Under the pieces are notes generated by a model, which was not told the origin of the DNA, made no database searches, and saw nothing but the letters and a program-made list of their open reading frames with translations. A stretch of DNA of 64,000 nucleotides, taken from positions 4,193-68,192 of the forward strand of contig SFJM01000010.1 in NCBI GenBank assembly GCA_004555915.1, read 5' to 3'. This DNA comes from Clostridiales bacterium. Its GTDB lineage: Bacteria > Bacillota > Clostridia > Oscillospirales > Butyricicoccaceae. A program made the position numbers and the translations under genes. How positions within the stretch are numbered: the first letter of the stretch is position 1; the number at the start of each line of letters is the position of its first letter. Positions 32,643 to 42,132 of this stretch are shown here, piece by piece.

Positions 32643-34325
32643 ATGAATGGTCTTACCATGATGGCAATTGCCATTGTCGTACTGGGCAGCGCTTATCTGC
32701 TGTACGGCAAGTGGCTCGCCAAAACCTGGGGCGTCGATCCGAATGCAAAGACGCCCGCTTATGAAATGGAGGACGGCGTCGATTATGTTCCGGCTGACCG
32801 TGGCGTTGTCTTTGGACATCAGTTTGCCTCCATCGCCGGTGCCGGCCCGATCAACGGCCCGATTCAGGCGGCAATTTTCGGCTGGGTACCGGTACTGCTG
32901 TGGTGCCTGCTGGGCGGTGTGTTCTTCGGCGCAGTACAGGACTTTTCCGCTATGTATGCCTCTGTAAAGAACAAAGGCCACTCCATCGGCGTCATCATTG
33001 AGCTGTACGTTGGAAAGCTGGGTAAGAAGCTGTTCCTGCTGTTCTGCTGGCTGTTTTCTATCCTTGTTGTTGCAGCCTTTGCGGACATCGTAGCAGGTAC
33101 ATTCAATGGCTTCGCTGAAGACGGCAGCCAGATTGCGGCAAACGCATCGGTTGCCACCACCAGTATTTTGTTTATCATTGCGGCTGTCTGCCTGGGCTTC
33201 TTCCTTAAATATACCCACCTGCCCACCGCTGCAAATACTGCAATTGCAATTGCCCTGCTGGTTGCCTGCATTGCTGTCGGCCTTGCGCTGCCGGTTTACC
33301 AGACCACCAGTTTCTGGCATCTGTTCGTCTTTATTTATATCTTTATCGCATCTATTGTTCCGGTCTGGGCACTGCTCCAGCCGCGTGATTACCTCAACAG
33401 CTATCTGCTGGTTGTCATGATTGTTGCTGCCGTTGTGGGCATCATTGTCTATAACCCGTCGATGAATCTGCCGACCTTCACTGCGTTCAACGTCAATGGC
33501 TCCTATCTGTTCCCGACGCTGTTTGTCACCATTGCCTGCGGCGCAATCTCCGGTTTCCATTCGCTGGTATCCTCCGGTACAGCCAGCAAGCAGATCAAAA
33601 ACGAGCGTGATATGCTGCCGGTTTCCTTTGGTGCCATGCTGATGGAGAGCATGCTGGCAGTCATCTCTCTGGTTTGCGTTGGTTTTCTTGCAAGCGGTGC
33701 CACACTGCCGGAAGGTACGCCTCCGCAGATCTTTGCCTCCGCAATTGCAACCTTCCTGAGCAAGCTGGGCATTTCGGAAACGGTTTCCGCCACGCTGATC
33801 CTGCTGGCAGTTTCCGCTTTCGGTCTGACCTCCCTTGACTCGGTCGCACGTGTCGGCCGTCTGTCCTTCCAGGAATTCTTTGTGGATGCAGATACCGATA
33901 TGGACAACCTGTCCCCAACCGTGAAGTTCTTCTCCAACAAGTATGTTGCCACCGCTGCTACGCTGATTCTGGCGTTCGCACTGGCAAAGATCGGCTACGC
34001 AAACATCTGGCCACTGTTCGGCTCCGCTAACCAGCTGCTTGGTGCGCTGTCGCTCATCGCCTGCGCCGTATTCCTCAAGCACACGCACCGTAAGGGCTTC
34101 ATGCTGTGGTTCCCGATGATCTGCATGCTCGGCATCACCTTTACCGCGCTGACGCTCAAGATTGTCTCTCTGGCAGGCGGTCTGCTTGCCGGCACCTCTG
34201 TCAACGCTTTTGGCGATGGACTCCAGCTGGTATTCGCTGTACTGCTGTTCGCACTTGGCGTTGTCGTTGCCGTCATGGGCATCCGCAAGCTGGTCGAAAA
34301 GGAGTCATCTGCAGAAAACGCATAA
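32643..34325 (+). CDS. CstA family carbon starvation/peptide or pyruvate transporter
   Basis: A 560-residue membrane protein with some 15 hydrophobic segments. The N-terminal YGKWLAKTWGVDPNAKTPA, GHQFASIAGAGPINGP and AVQDFSAMYASVKNKG blocks are typical of CstA. CstA relatives carry peptides or pyruvate. The start follows GAGGGAAG about 11 bases upstream. Expression is evidently controlled by uncharged tRNA through the leader at 32281-32604, which favours an amino acid- or peptide-related substrate. Closed by the hairpin at 34353-34396. Confidence 0.88.
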   Translation: MNGLTMMAIAIVVLGSAYLLYGKWLAKTWGVDPNAKTPAYEMEDGVDYVPADRGVVFGHQFASIAGAGPINGPIQAAIFGWVPVLLWCLLGGVFFGAVQDFSAMYASVKNKGHSIGVIIELYVGKLGKKLFLLFCWLFSILVVAAFADIVAGTFNGFAEDGSQIAANASVATTSILFIIAAVCLGFFLKYTHLPTAANTAIAIALLVACIAVGLALPVYQTTSFWHLFVFIYIFIASIVPVWALLQPRDYLNSYLLVVMIVAAVVGIIVYNPSMNLPTFTAFNVNGSYLFPTLFVTIACGAISGFHSLVSSGTASKQIKNERDMLPVSFGAMLMESMLAVISLVCVGFLASGATLPEGTPPQIFASAIATFLSKLGISETVSATLILLAVSAFGLTSLDSVARVGRLSFQEFFVDADTDMDNLSPTVKFFSNKYVATAATLILAFALAKIGYANIWPLFGSANQLLGALSLIACAVFLKHTHRKGFMLWFPMICMLGITFTALTLKIVSLAGGLLAGTSVNAFGDGLQLVFAVLLFALGVVVAVMGIRKLVEKESSAENA

Positions 34326-34352
34326 TATAGCATCAATTATATATGGATGCAA

Positions 34353-34402
34353 AAAGACTTCTCCCTGCCGGGTCATACCGATGAGGAGAAGCCTTTGCTT
34401 TT
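34353..34402 (+). terminator. bidirectional terminator between cstA-like and symporter genes
   Basis: AAAGACTTCTCC (34353-34364) and GGAGAAGCCTTT (34385-34396) form a 12-pair stem with one mismatch; GCTTTTG follows on the plus strand and a T-run (AAAAA on plus) on the minus side. Confidence 0.75.
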
Positions 34403-34443
34403 GTATTTGAAACGGTTCGTGATAAGGTTAAATACACATAAAA

Positions 34444-35844
34444 TCAGTTTTTAACCTGTTTTTTCTCAAAATAATCTTTAACCAGTTGAATGACTGTACC
34501 GGACAGCAGGAACAGTGCAATCAGGTTTGGAATAGCCATCAGGCCGTTAAAGGTCTCTGCGATATCCCATAACAGCCCCAAATCAATGGTAGCACCGATG
34601 ATGGCAACCAGAGAATACACAACCATAAACGGTTTAATCACCTTGTTGGAATGGAACAGATATTCAATGCAGCGTGCACCATACAGTCCCCAGCCAAGAA
34701 TGGTGGAAAACGCAAAGCTGCACATGGCAATCGCTGTGAAAATGGTCACCCAGTTGCCATACATGGAGACAAAGCCCTGAATGGTCAGTTCCGCACCTGC
34801 CGCTTCGCCATAATGGACCGAAATGCCACTGCACAGAATAACCAGTGCTGTCAGTGTGCAAATAACAAGCGTATCAGCGAATACCTCGAAAATGCCAAAG
34901 AAGCCCTGTTTCACCGCATCACTTGTATCTGCACAGGCATGTGCAATGGAGCCAGTGCCCAAACCTGCCTCGTTGGAAAAAATACCTCTGGAAACACCCT
35001 TCTTCATACTCATGAAAAATGTGCCGACTGCACCGCCTGTGATGGATCGCGGGGAGAAGGCTCCATAAACAATGGAATACAATACGTCTGGAATGCGCTG
35101 ATAATTGATGGCGACGACGCCCAACGCAAGGACAATGTAAAGCAGTGCCATAAACGGAACCAGTTTTTCGGTGACATTGCCGATTCTTTTAATTCCGCCC
35201 AGCAGAATCAGGGCTACCAGACCGGCAATAATGATGCCCACAATCAGGTTAAACATGCCTGCGGAAGACTCCGACAGCAGTCCATAGCTGAAAAGTGCAG
35301 AATCAATGGACGTAATAATGGTGTTGACCTGCGTTGCATTGCCTGTGCCAAACACAGTGAGCACGCCAAACAGCGAAAATGCAGCCGCGAGCCAGTGCCA
35401 ACGCTTGTGCAGACCATTTTTGATGTAATACATCGGGCCGCCTACCCAGTCACCATCTGTATTCCGTTCACGGAAATGTACGGCAAGCGTAACTTCTGCA
35501 AATTTGGTACACATGCCAAGGAATGCGGAGCACCACATCCAGAATACAGCGCCAGGGCCACCGATTGCAATCGCACCTGCAACGCCTGCAATGTTGCCGG
35601 TTCCCACTGTTCCGGCAAGTGCCGTGCAGACTGCCTGAAACGGTGTCATGGAGCCATCACCGGCTTTATCCCTCCGGAAAAGCCTGCCCAAAACGGTTTT
35701 TACCGCAAGCGGAAACTTACGGATCTGTATAAACCGGGTTTGGAAGCTCAGGTACAATCCTACGCCAATGATACAGATCATGGCCGGAATTCCCCAGATA
35801 AAATTGTTCACACATGTGTTGATTTGTTCAACAAACTGAAGCAT
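34444..35844 (-). CDS. sodium:alanine/glycine symporter (AGCS family)
   Basis: A 466-residue membrane protein with about 11 helices. TALAGTVGTGNIAGVAGAI and GGPGAVFWMW are the AGCS signature, followed by FREGNTD-like FRERNTDGDWVGGPMYYI and GIFSNEAGLGTGSIAHA. It takes up alanine or glycine with sodium. GGGAGAG precedes the ATG at 35844; the open frame upstream lacks a site. Has its own consensus promoter and stands alone. Confidence 0.95.
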   Translation of the reverse strand: MLQFVEQINTCVNNFIWGIPAMICIIGVGLYLSFQTRFIQIRKFPLAVKTVLGRLFRRDKAGDGSMTPFQAVCTALAGTVGTGNIAGVAGAIAIGGPGAVFWMWCSAFLGMCTKFAEVTLAVHFRERNTDGDWVGGPMYYIKNGLHKRWHWLAAAFSLFGVLTVFGTGNATQVNTIITSIDSALFSYGLLSESSAGMFNLIVGIIIAGLVALILLGGIKRIGNVTEKLVPFMALLYIVLALGVVAINYQRIPDVLYSIVYGAFSPRSITGGAVGTFFMSMKKGVSRGIFSNEAGLGTGSIAHACADTSDAVKQGFFGIFEVFADTLVICTLTALVILCSGISVHYGEAAGAELTIQGFVSMYGNWVTIFTAIAMCSFAFSTILGWGLYGARCIEYLFHSNKVIKPFMVVYSLVAIIGATIDLGLLWDIAETFNGLMAIPNLIALFLLSGTVIQLVKDYFEKKQVKN

Positions 35845-35927
35845 TTTTCTCTCCCATCTACTTTTTTCTTTGTTTTTATCTGCGTTCGACGGCAAAACCA
35901 GGATGCCGCCCAAAATGACATATAAAA

Positions 35928-35956
35928 ATTATATCTTATAATCAGAAAATAATCAA
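35928..35956 (-). promoter_or_regulatory. promoter of the AGCS symporter gene
   Basis: Minus-strand TTGATT (35956-35951) and TATAAT (35933-35928), 17 bases apart, 85 bases upstream of the start codon. Confidence 0.75.
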
Positions 35957-36098
35957 ATTAATTATGAAAAATACTTTTGCCTGCTGTCATTCCGGTGCAA
36001 TCACCTGCGCTGGTGGAAAAGTTGGTGCTGCTGCATTGGGTATTGCAAAACTGTGCTATGGCACGCTCATCAGCAATGGTTTCAAGGCATATGTTTAC

Positions 36099-36128
36099 TT
36101 GCGTTTCATACGGAATCTGATATATAAT
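36099..36128 (+). promoter_or_regulatory. promoter of the tyrosine recombinase gene
   Basis: TTGCGT (36099-36104) and TATAAT (36123-36128), 18 bases apart. The 316-base gap 35845-36160 holds this and the divergent symporter promoter; nothing else was recognised in it. Confidence 0.6.
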
Positions 36129-36160
36129 GACAAAGAACAGAATGGAGCGTGAATGGATTT

Positions 36161-37186
36161 ATGAAAGCTGATACCCAATCCCCTCAGGTATTGAAGGATT
36201 TTATGGCTTATCTTTATACAATCAAAGGAAAATCTGAAAAAACAGCGCAGGAATATTATCTGGATCTGCGGATGTTTTTCCGTTACATCAAGCAGCAGCG
36301 CGGGCTTGCGGATGATCTCCCATTTGATGAAATCCCCATCGCGGATGTGGATATCGAGCTGATTCGCAGCATTACCCTTTCCGATGCCTATGCATTTCTG
36401 ATGTATACCGCACAGGACCGTCTGAAGCATAACAATTCCGATCACAGTGAGATTGGCCTGATGTCCTCCTCCCGTGCCCGCAAGGTTTCCGCCCTGCGTT
36501 CGTTCTTTAAGTATCTGACGGATAAGGCCCACCTGCTGGCACATAATCCGCTTCAGAATCTGGAATATCCCTCTGTCCGCCGGTCTTTGCCCAAATACCT
36601 GACAGTAGATGAGAGCATTGCCTTGCTGGAATCAGTAGACGGGGCCTTTAAGGAACGGGATTACTGCATCCTTATGCTGTTTCTCAACTGCGGGCTGCGT
36701 GTTTCTGAGCTGTGCGGGCTGAATGTATCGGATATCAAGGAAAATCAGATTCGTGTACTCGGAAAAGGCAACAAGGAACGTATGCTTTACCTTAATGAAG
36801 CCTGCATTGATGCCATCAATGCCTATCTCCCCCACCGAATCCAACCGAATAAAACTGCGGATGCAGCGGGTGCATTGTTTGTCAGCCGGCAGAAAAACCG
36901 AATCCGCAAGACAACAGTAGAGCATCTGGTGAAAAAATATATCGCACAGGCGGGACTGGATGCAAGTAAATTTTCTGCCCATAAGCTGCGGCATACGGCA
37001 GCTACTATGATGTATAAGAATGGTGTGGATATCCGAACTTTGCAGGACGTTTTAGGCCATGAAAACGTTAATACTACCATGATCTATACCCATATCAATG
37101 ATGCAAACATGCAGGAGGCCGCCGCACGCAATCCGCTTTCCAATTTCCGGCGGTCGCAAAAAACAGAACAGTCCGAAGAATCCTGA
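36161..37186 (+). CDS. XerC/XerD-like tyrosine recombinase
   Basis: A 341-residue site-specific recombinase. The N-terminal SAM-like domain covers about residues 1-125. Catalytic residues are all present: Arg180 (CGLRVSEL), Lys202 (GKGNKER), His274 and Arg277 (HKLRHTAA), His300 (LGHENVNTT) and Tyr309 (IYTH). Start taken at the ATG 36161; an in-frame GTG at 36149 is possible. It could be the chromosome dimer resolvase or an integron-free Xer paralogue. No att sites, relaxase, excisionase or phage genes were seen beside it, so it does not look like part of a mobile element. Followed after 50 bases by an SPL-like gene. Confidence 0.9.
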   Translation: MKADTQSPQVLKDFMAYLYTIKGKSEKTAQEYYLDLRMFFRYIKQQRGLADDLPFDEIPIADVDIELIRSITLSDAYAFLMYTAQDRLKHNNSDHSEIGLMSSSRARKVSALRSFFKYLTDKAHLLAHNPLQNLEYPSVRRSLPKYLTVDESIALLESVDGAFKERDYCILMLFLNCGLRVSELCGLNVSDIKENQIRVLGKGNKERMLYLNEACIDAINAYLPHRIQPNKTADAAGALFVSRQKNRIRKTTVEHLVKKYIAQAGLDASKFSAHKLRHTAATMMYKNGVDIRTLQDVLGHENVNTTMIYTHINDANMQEAAARNPLSNFRRSQKTEQSEES

Positions 37187-37236
37187 ATGCAGTGTATGCG
37201 ATCCATAACAAATCTTACTGTGACAGGAGAAAAACC

Positions 37237-38112
37237 ATGCACTACGTGAAGGCAAAAGGCATCTTATCATCAAAGAACGGAATGAATCTCTACCGCGGCT
37301 GTTCGCATGGGTGTATTTACTGTGATTCCAGAAGCAGGTGCTATCATATGGAGCACCCATTTGAAGACATCGAGGTAAAGGAAAACGCAGTGGAGCTGCT
37401 GGAAGCCGCATTGAAATCCAAACGAAAGCCATGCATGATCGGCACAGGTGCCATGACAGATCCATATATCCCGTTGGAAATGCAGCTTGGCACACTCCGC
37501 AGAGTATTACAGCTGATTGACCGATATGGTTTTGGCTTTACCGTTATCACGAAATCCAATCGCATTCTCAGAGACATGGATTTGCTGCAAAAAATCCATG
37601 CAAAAACCAAATGTGTCGTACAGATGACGCTGACCACTTATGATGACGATCTCTGCCGGAAAATTGAACCCAATGTATGTACCACAAGTGAACGCTTTGC
37701 CGTGCTCAAGGAGCTGCATCATGCAGGAATCCCCACGGTCGTATGGCTCTGTCCCATTTTGCCGTTCATCAATGATACTGCAGAAAATATAGCTGGCATT
37801 CTGGACTATTGCGTTCAGGCAAAGGTCTATGGCGTTTTGTGTTTTGGAATGGGGTTAACCTTGCGTGAGGGCAACCGGGAATATTTTTATGCACAGCTTG
37901 ACCGGAAATTTCCACATTTGAAGGAACAGTATATCCGGCATTATGGCAATCAGTATGTGGTCAACAGCCCCCACCATGCGGAACTGATGCAGCTGTTCCA
38001 CCGGATATGTGAGAAAAATGGAATTGTCCATGACAATGATCGGATATTCACGTATCTGAACACATTCGAGGACAAGCTGGGACAGGCGCAGCTGAGCCTG
38101 TGGGATATTTGA
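37237..38112 (+). CDS. SPL-like radical SAM protein
   Basis: A 291-residue radical SAM enzyme. The cluster motif CSHGCIYC gives Cys22, Cys26 and Cys29. YVKAKGILSSKNGMNLYRGC at the N-terminus and TKSNRILRD further on resemble the spore photoproduct lyase-like (SPL family, Rv2578c-type) group. AGGAG with a seven-base gap precedes the ATG at 37237. Substrate unknown; true spore photoproduct lyase also has a distinct C-terminal Cys, and this was not identified. Probably co-transcribed with the recombinase. Confidence 0.8.
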   Translation: MHYVKAKGILSSKNGMNLYRGCSHGCIYCDSRSRCYHMEHPFEDIEVKENAVELLEAALKSKRKPCMIGTGAMTDPYIPLEMQLGTLRRVLQLIDRYGFGFTVITKSNRILRDMDLLQKIHAKTKCVVQMTLTTYDDDLCRKIEPNVCTTSERFAVLKELHHAGIPTVVWLCPILPFINDTAENIAGILDYCVQAKVYGVLCFGMGLTLREGNREYFYAQLDRKFPHLKEQYIRHYGNQYVVNSPHHAELMQLFHRICEKNGIVHDNDRIFTYLNTFEDKLGQAQLSLWDI

Positions 38113-38126
38113 CAGCATCATAAAAG

Positions 38127-38158
38127 AAGCCGCAGAGGTCTCTTCCCCTGCGGCTTTC
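38127..38158 (+). terminator. bidirectional terminator after the radical SAM gene and rnmV
   Basis: AAGCCGCAGAGG (38127-38138) pairs with CCCCTGCGGCTT (38145-38156) with one mismatch. A short T-run follows on each strand (TTTC on plus, CTTTTA on minus), so it can end both convergent transcripts. Confidence 0.82.
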
Positions 38159-38173
38159 GTATATCCAAATCTA

Positions 38174-38755
38174 TTACAGCTTTTCGATTTCCCGCCGAAC
38201 CTGCTCATAATCTGCCACGGCATTAATAAATTCCAGCAGCGCGTTGGCTGTCATATGGGAGGGCAAATCCAGTGCCTTGAGCAGCTTTTTGCGTTTTTCA
38301 TTGCTGCCCGGCACACCGGTCAGACCCCATTCGTAAAAATCCGCCTTGGTAATCCTGGGCTTGCCGCTGTCCTCCGGCAGGCATTCCACGCCAGCCTGCT
38401 GCAGGGCCTGCAAAATCACCTCATTCGGCACACCTTCCACCCCCAGCGTACCTTCTTTGGAGCCCTTTGCTTTCCGTTTTTCCTTTCCGGCAATCTGCGG
38501 GATATAAGCATGCCGAATCTGTTCCTTCGGAATTGCCCCACGCAGATAATTACGGATGACAAAGCCTGCACCATCGCTGTCGGTCAGAACGAGAATGCCA
38601 CGTTCTGCCGCAATCCGGCGAATCAGAGCCAGCTTTTCCTTATTGTTGAAAATCGCAAATCCACCGGTTTCAATGACGACTGTATCCACCAGCTGTTTGA
38701 GTTTGTTGACATCATATCGTCCTTCGACGATAATGGCTTCTTTAATATGAATCAT
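38174..38755 (-). CDS. rnmV: ribonuclease M5
   Basis: A 193-residue Toprim nuclease that matures the 5S rRNA precursor. The Toprim motifs are IIVEGRYD (Glu11) and LVLTDSDGAG (Asp59, Asp61). The C-terminal region with KITKADFYEWGL-like residues (RITKADFYEWGLTG) is the typical RNase M5 extension. Its ATG overlaps the holA stop in ATGA. Terminal gene of the alaS-hinT-comEC-holA-rnmV group. Family and length agree well. Confidence 0.92.
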   Translation of the reverse strand: MIHIKEAIIVEGRYDVNKLKQLVDTVVIETGGFAIFNNKEKLALIRRIAAERGILVLTDSDGAGFVIRNYLRGAIPKEQIRHAYIPQIAGKEKRKAKGSKEGTLGVEGVPNEVILQALQQAGVECLPEDSGKPRITKADFYEWGLTGVPGSNEKRKKLLKALDLPSHMTANALLEFINAVADYEQVRREIEKL

Positions 38756-39813
38756 CTTCTACGTTTCGTTTCTCCAAAATTTGCCGCCATCTGCAGCAGC
38801 AGCAGTTCCAGCACTTTCTGTCGATCTGCACCTGCGGATTTCATGGCAACATCACTTTCTCCGCATAGCAACAGAGTTCGACGCAGCCATTTTGCTTCCA
38901 GATGTGCAGCGGAATCCCGCATTTTCCGGGCATAATAGGGAGATTTGCTCCCCAGCAGCTCCATGAGCTGCTGATCGCTGGCATGGGACTGCATGGCAAG
39001 TCTGGCAGCATACAGCCGCTGGATATGCCTTGCAATGGCAGCCAGCAGCACAATCGGTTCATTTTTCTGTGCAATCAGGTCATTCACCAGTCCCAGTGCA
39101 TGGTCAAACCGCTGTGCGGTAATGGCATCCGTCAGGTCAAAGGTAACCGCATCCAGCACCTTGGTGCATACTGCATCAATATCACTGCGTTTCACCGCGT
39201 CTGTTGCACTGTGTGCACAGGCTTTTTCTATTTCCAGCAGCAGATTGGTCATGGAAGTGCCGCAGATAAACAACAGATAATCACAGGTATCATTGTCAAT
39301 CTGTTTACCCGCATCCCGCACATGCCGCTTGACCCATGGAATCAGGTCATGCCGTTCCAGCCGGGAGAAATCCGCAATACAGCCCAGCTTATTGATGGTT
39401 GTATACAGCCTGGTGCGTTTGTCCGGCTTGAGATCGATGGTATCATAATAAAACACCAGACAGACATACTCCGGCAAATCACTCAAAATAGAGGGAAGTT
39501 CTTCCTTCAGCACCGCTGTGGGCTTAAATACATCCAGATCCTTGACCACAACCATCCGGCGTTCCGCCATGGCAGGATAGCTGTCAATGGCAGTTGTCAG
39601 CTGGTCAGCAGTCAGGCTTGCCCCTTCAAATACATCATAATTGAAATCCCGAAAGGTCTCATCCACAACAGCCTTTTCCAGCTCGGCAAGGTAATGCTGT
39701 TTCAGATAGCTCTCCTCTCCACCAAGCAGATACAGAGAACCAATGGTATGGTTTTTCAGGTCAGCTTTTAACCGCTGCGCACCATCCGGTTTGTTCGATT
39801 TTCTTGGCGGCAT
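38752..39813 (-). CDS. holA: DNA polymerase III delta subunit
   Basis: A 353-residue clamp-loader subunit. GSLYLLGGEESYLKQHY at the N-terminus, FNYDVFEGA, then RRMVVVKDLDVF and YVCLVFYYDTIDLK fit HolA, and the C-terminal helical collar domain ends in LLLLQMAAN. Of two nearby ATGs, 39813 has AGGAGG six bases upstream, while 39819 would have none, so 39813 was chosen. It directly follows comEC, as in many Clostridia. Confidence 0.93.
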   Translation of the reverse strand: MPPRKSNKPDGAQRLKADLKNHTIGSLYLLGGEESYLKQHYLAELEKAVVDETFRDFNYDVFEGASLTADQLTTAIDSYPAMAERRMVVVKDLDVFKPTAVLKEELPSILSDLPEYVCLVFYYDTIDLKPDKRTRLYTTINKLGCIADFSRLERHDLIPWVKRHVRDAGKQIDNDTCDYLLFICGTSMTNLLLEIEKACAHSATDAVKRSDIDAVCTKVLDAVTFDLTDAITAQRFDHALGLVNDLIAQKNEPIVLLAAIARHIQRLYAARLAMQSHASDQQLMELLGSKSPYYARKMRDSAAHLEAKWLRRTLLLCGESDVAMKSAGADRQKVLELLLLQMAANFGETKRRR

Positions 39814-39815
39814 GG

Positions 39816-42050
39816 TCATCCTCCTTCCGTATTTCGTACTGTAATCAGATCAATGGTGCCCGTCAGATAGGGATTCTGTGTGGGAATACCACCATATTCT
39901 TCCTCACTGTACCAGCCGTTTTCCAGAATCAGCTGTTCCGGCTGAAGCCGTTGGAGCAGTTCCTGCATTTTTGCGGAATCCTCCACAAAGCCCGGCGCAA
40001 TCACCAGCGTTTTGGCAGAAAGCTCTGCCTGCTCCGTATAATCCAGCAGCATGTTCTGTGTCAGCGCATGGAGCACCAGAATATCCTGATCCTCTGAATG
40101 AATACGAACCATCAGCTTGCGTTCCACAGCGCCAAGGATGGACAGCCCCAGGGAAGCGTCTCCCACCACTGTTTCTGTCTCCGGTGCAGTCTTGATATAG
40201 GAAAGACCCAGCTGTTCCAGCGTATCCATCAGCTCCGGATACACCGCATTGGTTTCACGGTTGACTTCCGGCAGCAGTACCTGCTCCACTGGTACCGATT
40301 CCAGCAGCTCACAGGCATTGCGTGCATGGGTTACATCCACGGAGGTGAGAATCAGAACATCCAGTTTCTCAATACCATGCCAGTCCATATATTGCTCCAC
40401 ATCCTGTACCACATGATGGTAGCCGGAGCTGCTGCAGTCAATCAGTGCCGCATATTCCCCGCAGGAAACCACAATGGCCTGCCCGCGTCCTTCTGACAAA
40501 ATGGAAATCCGCAGGTCATCCGCTGCCGCGGCGCCGCGCCAGATACTGATACCAATCACAGCTGCAAGCAGGACAGGAAGCGAAACCAACAGTGTCCGCC
40601 GTTTTGCCAGCCACAGCAGCAATACTGCAATCACGCTCAGGGCAATCGCCATCACAAAGTCTGGATTGCTCTCACAGTATAACACACCATATGGAATTCC
40701 GGCAATGGTATCACTCACCCAATAGATATAGTCTGTCAGATAACCGGCAGGAATCAAAATGACATCCGCTATTCCGGAAAACCAGATTCCTATAATACCG
40801 CCAAGCACCAGCAATGGAAACAACAACGATATCGCCCACAATGCCAGCAAATTGGAGAAAACAGCAAACACCGAAAGATAGCCGAAATGGTACAGCAGGA
40901 ATGGCGCAGTCATCGCCGTGGAACAAATCGTGCAGATCATGCCGATCATAAGCGTATCGTACAGTTTTCGCAGAGGTCTTGGTACTTTTTTTGGCAGGCG
41001 AAGCAGAGCATGAACCCGGCCTGCAAAGCAAAGGATTCCCAATGTAGACAGAAAGGATAGCTGCAAGCTGACGGAAGCAAGAGAATCCGGCAGCAAAACC
41101 AGAATCACAAGCAGTGCGGCAGACAGAGCGGTAAAGCTGTCATACTGCTGCCGCAGCCAGAAGGAAGCCATCAGGATACCATACATCAGGCAGGCACGCA
41201 TCACGGACGGCGACCAGCCCACCATAACAGGAAACGCAAGCAGAACTATCAGGCTCAGAGCTGTTCCTGTCCGTCTGCCAAACACAAACAGCAGCATAGA
41301 AACCAGAAAGCCCACATGCAAGCCGGATAATGCAATCACATGTGTCAAACCTGCCCGGCGCAGATGATCCGTATCCCGAATGGTCAGTCCGGAACGGTCA
41401 CCGGTGGTCAATGCATTCCAAAATGCCACCTGCCTCTGTGTTCCATGCCCGGCAAACACTGCCCGCAGGGAATGGGCAAACCGTTTGGGATAATACCAGA
41501 ACGGACGGCGTTCCGGCGTTGTAATGGTTACCGGAAGCCCTTCCGCAGTTGATGCAAGAATATAATATCCCTCAGACTGATAATACGCCCTGCGGTCAAA
41601 GCCCTCCGAATCACCGGGAACATAAAATTCCACCGACGCCGTGATATGGTCTCCCGGCTGAATCTCCTGCTCTGTCAGGGGAAGATATACCAGTGTATGA
41701 AAATCCCTCGGACAGTTAACATCTGAGCCAGTCACCTTCACTCTGACGCGTTGATCCCTGTCATACTGCTCCGCATAATCGGCAGCAGTAACGGTGAGGG
41801 TGACCGGTGTCCCATCCACCTCAGCCACCGGATCGGCAAGATACGTATGATATGCTCCTGTATAGCTCACGCCGCAGACCAGTCCGGCTGCCAGCACACA
41901 GATGGCACGCAGACGGGAAAATTTCCAGCCCAAAACCACGGCCAAAGCCAGCACGCCGGCTGTTACAGCGAAGAGAAGCGAAAAAGAAAACATAGCGAAC
42001 GCCGTGCCCACGGCAAATGCCGCGCAAAACCAGATCAAGGGCCGATGCAT
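39816..42050 (-). CDS. comEC: ComEC/Rec2 family DNA uptake channel protein with degenerate MBL domain
   Basis: A 744-residue membrane protein. The N-terminal domain of hydrophobic helices and an OB-like DUF4131 stretch is followed by the competence domain (THVIALSGLHVGFLVSMLLF, SPSVMRACLMYGI). The C-terminal metallo-beta-lactamase domain has SVDVTH where active ComEC nucleases have a His-x-Asp-x-Asp-His type motif, so two of the metal ligands are lost. It would carry single-stranded DNA across the membrane. GGAAAG precedes the ATG at 42050. The stop overlaps the holA ribosome binding site. Confidence 0.88.
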   Translation of the reverse strand: MHRPLIWFCAAFAVGTAFAMFSFSLLFAVTAGVLALAVVLGWKFSRLRAICVLAAGLVCGVSYTGAYHTYLADPVAEVDGTPVTLTVTAADYAEQYDRDQRVRVKVTGSDVNCPRDFHTLVYLPLTEQEIQPGDHITASVEFYVPGDSEGFDRRAYYQSEGYYILASTAEGLPVTITTPERRPFWYYPKRFAHSLRAVFAGHGTQRQVAFWNALTTGDRSGLTIRDTDHLRRAGLTHVIALSGLHVGFLVSMLLFVFGRRTGTALSLIVLLAFPVMVGWSPSVMRACLMYGILMASFWLRQQYDSFTALSAALLVILVLLPDSLASVSLQLSFLSTLGILCFAGRVHALLRLPKKVPRPLRKLYDTLMIGMICTICSTAMTAPFLLYHFGYLSVFAVFSNLLALWAISLLFPLLVLGGIIGIWFSGIADVILIPAGYLTDYIYWVSDTIAGIPYGVLYCESNPDFVMAIALSVIAVLLLWLAKRRTLLVSLPVLLAAVIGISIWRGAAAADDLRISILSEGRGQAIVVSCGEYAALIDCSSSGYHHVVQDVEQYMDWHGIEKLDVLILTSVDVTHARNACELLESVPVEQVLLPEVNRETNAVYPELMDTLEQLGLSYIKTAPETETVVGDASLGLSILGAVERKLMVRIHSEDQDILVLHALTQNMLLDYTEQAELSAKTLVIAPGFVEDSAKMQELLQRLQPEQLILENGWYSEEEYGGIPTQNPYLTGTIDLITVRNTEGG

Positions 42051-42087
42051 TTTCTTTCCCCCTTCCACACCAGATAACATACAAACC

Positions 42088-42113
42088 GAGGTGGTACCAT
42101 ATGGCACCACCTC
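42088..42113 (-). terminator. intercistronic hairpin between hinT and comEC
   Basis: GAGGTGGTGCC and GGTACCACCTC (minus strand) form an 11-pair stem with one G-U and an ATAT loop, followed by GGTTTG. The U-tract is poor, so it may reduce rather than stop transcription into comEC. Confidence 0.5.
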
Positions 42114-42132
42114 AGCTCAAAACACTTGACAA

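Noticed and set aside
32622..34088. A 488-residue frame antisense to the CstA-family gene
   Set aside because: Shadow of a strongly supported gene; rich in Asn, Gln, Cys and Arg with no domain.
35964..36152. A 62-residue frame before the recombinase gene
   Set aside because: It overlaps the recombinase promoter and has no ribosome binding site or domain.
36161..37186. Integrase of an integrated mobile element
   Set aside because: No tRNA-adjacent att repeats, excisionase, relaxase or phage genes occur around it, and flanking genes are ordinary.
42088..42113. A GGTGGTACC sequence that looks like a T-box core
   Set aside because: It is one arm of a simple hairpin between hinT and comEC; stem I and the CGCG that should follow are missing.
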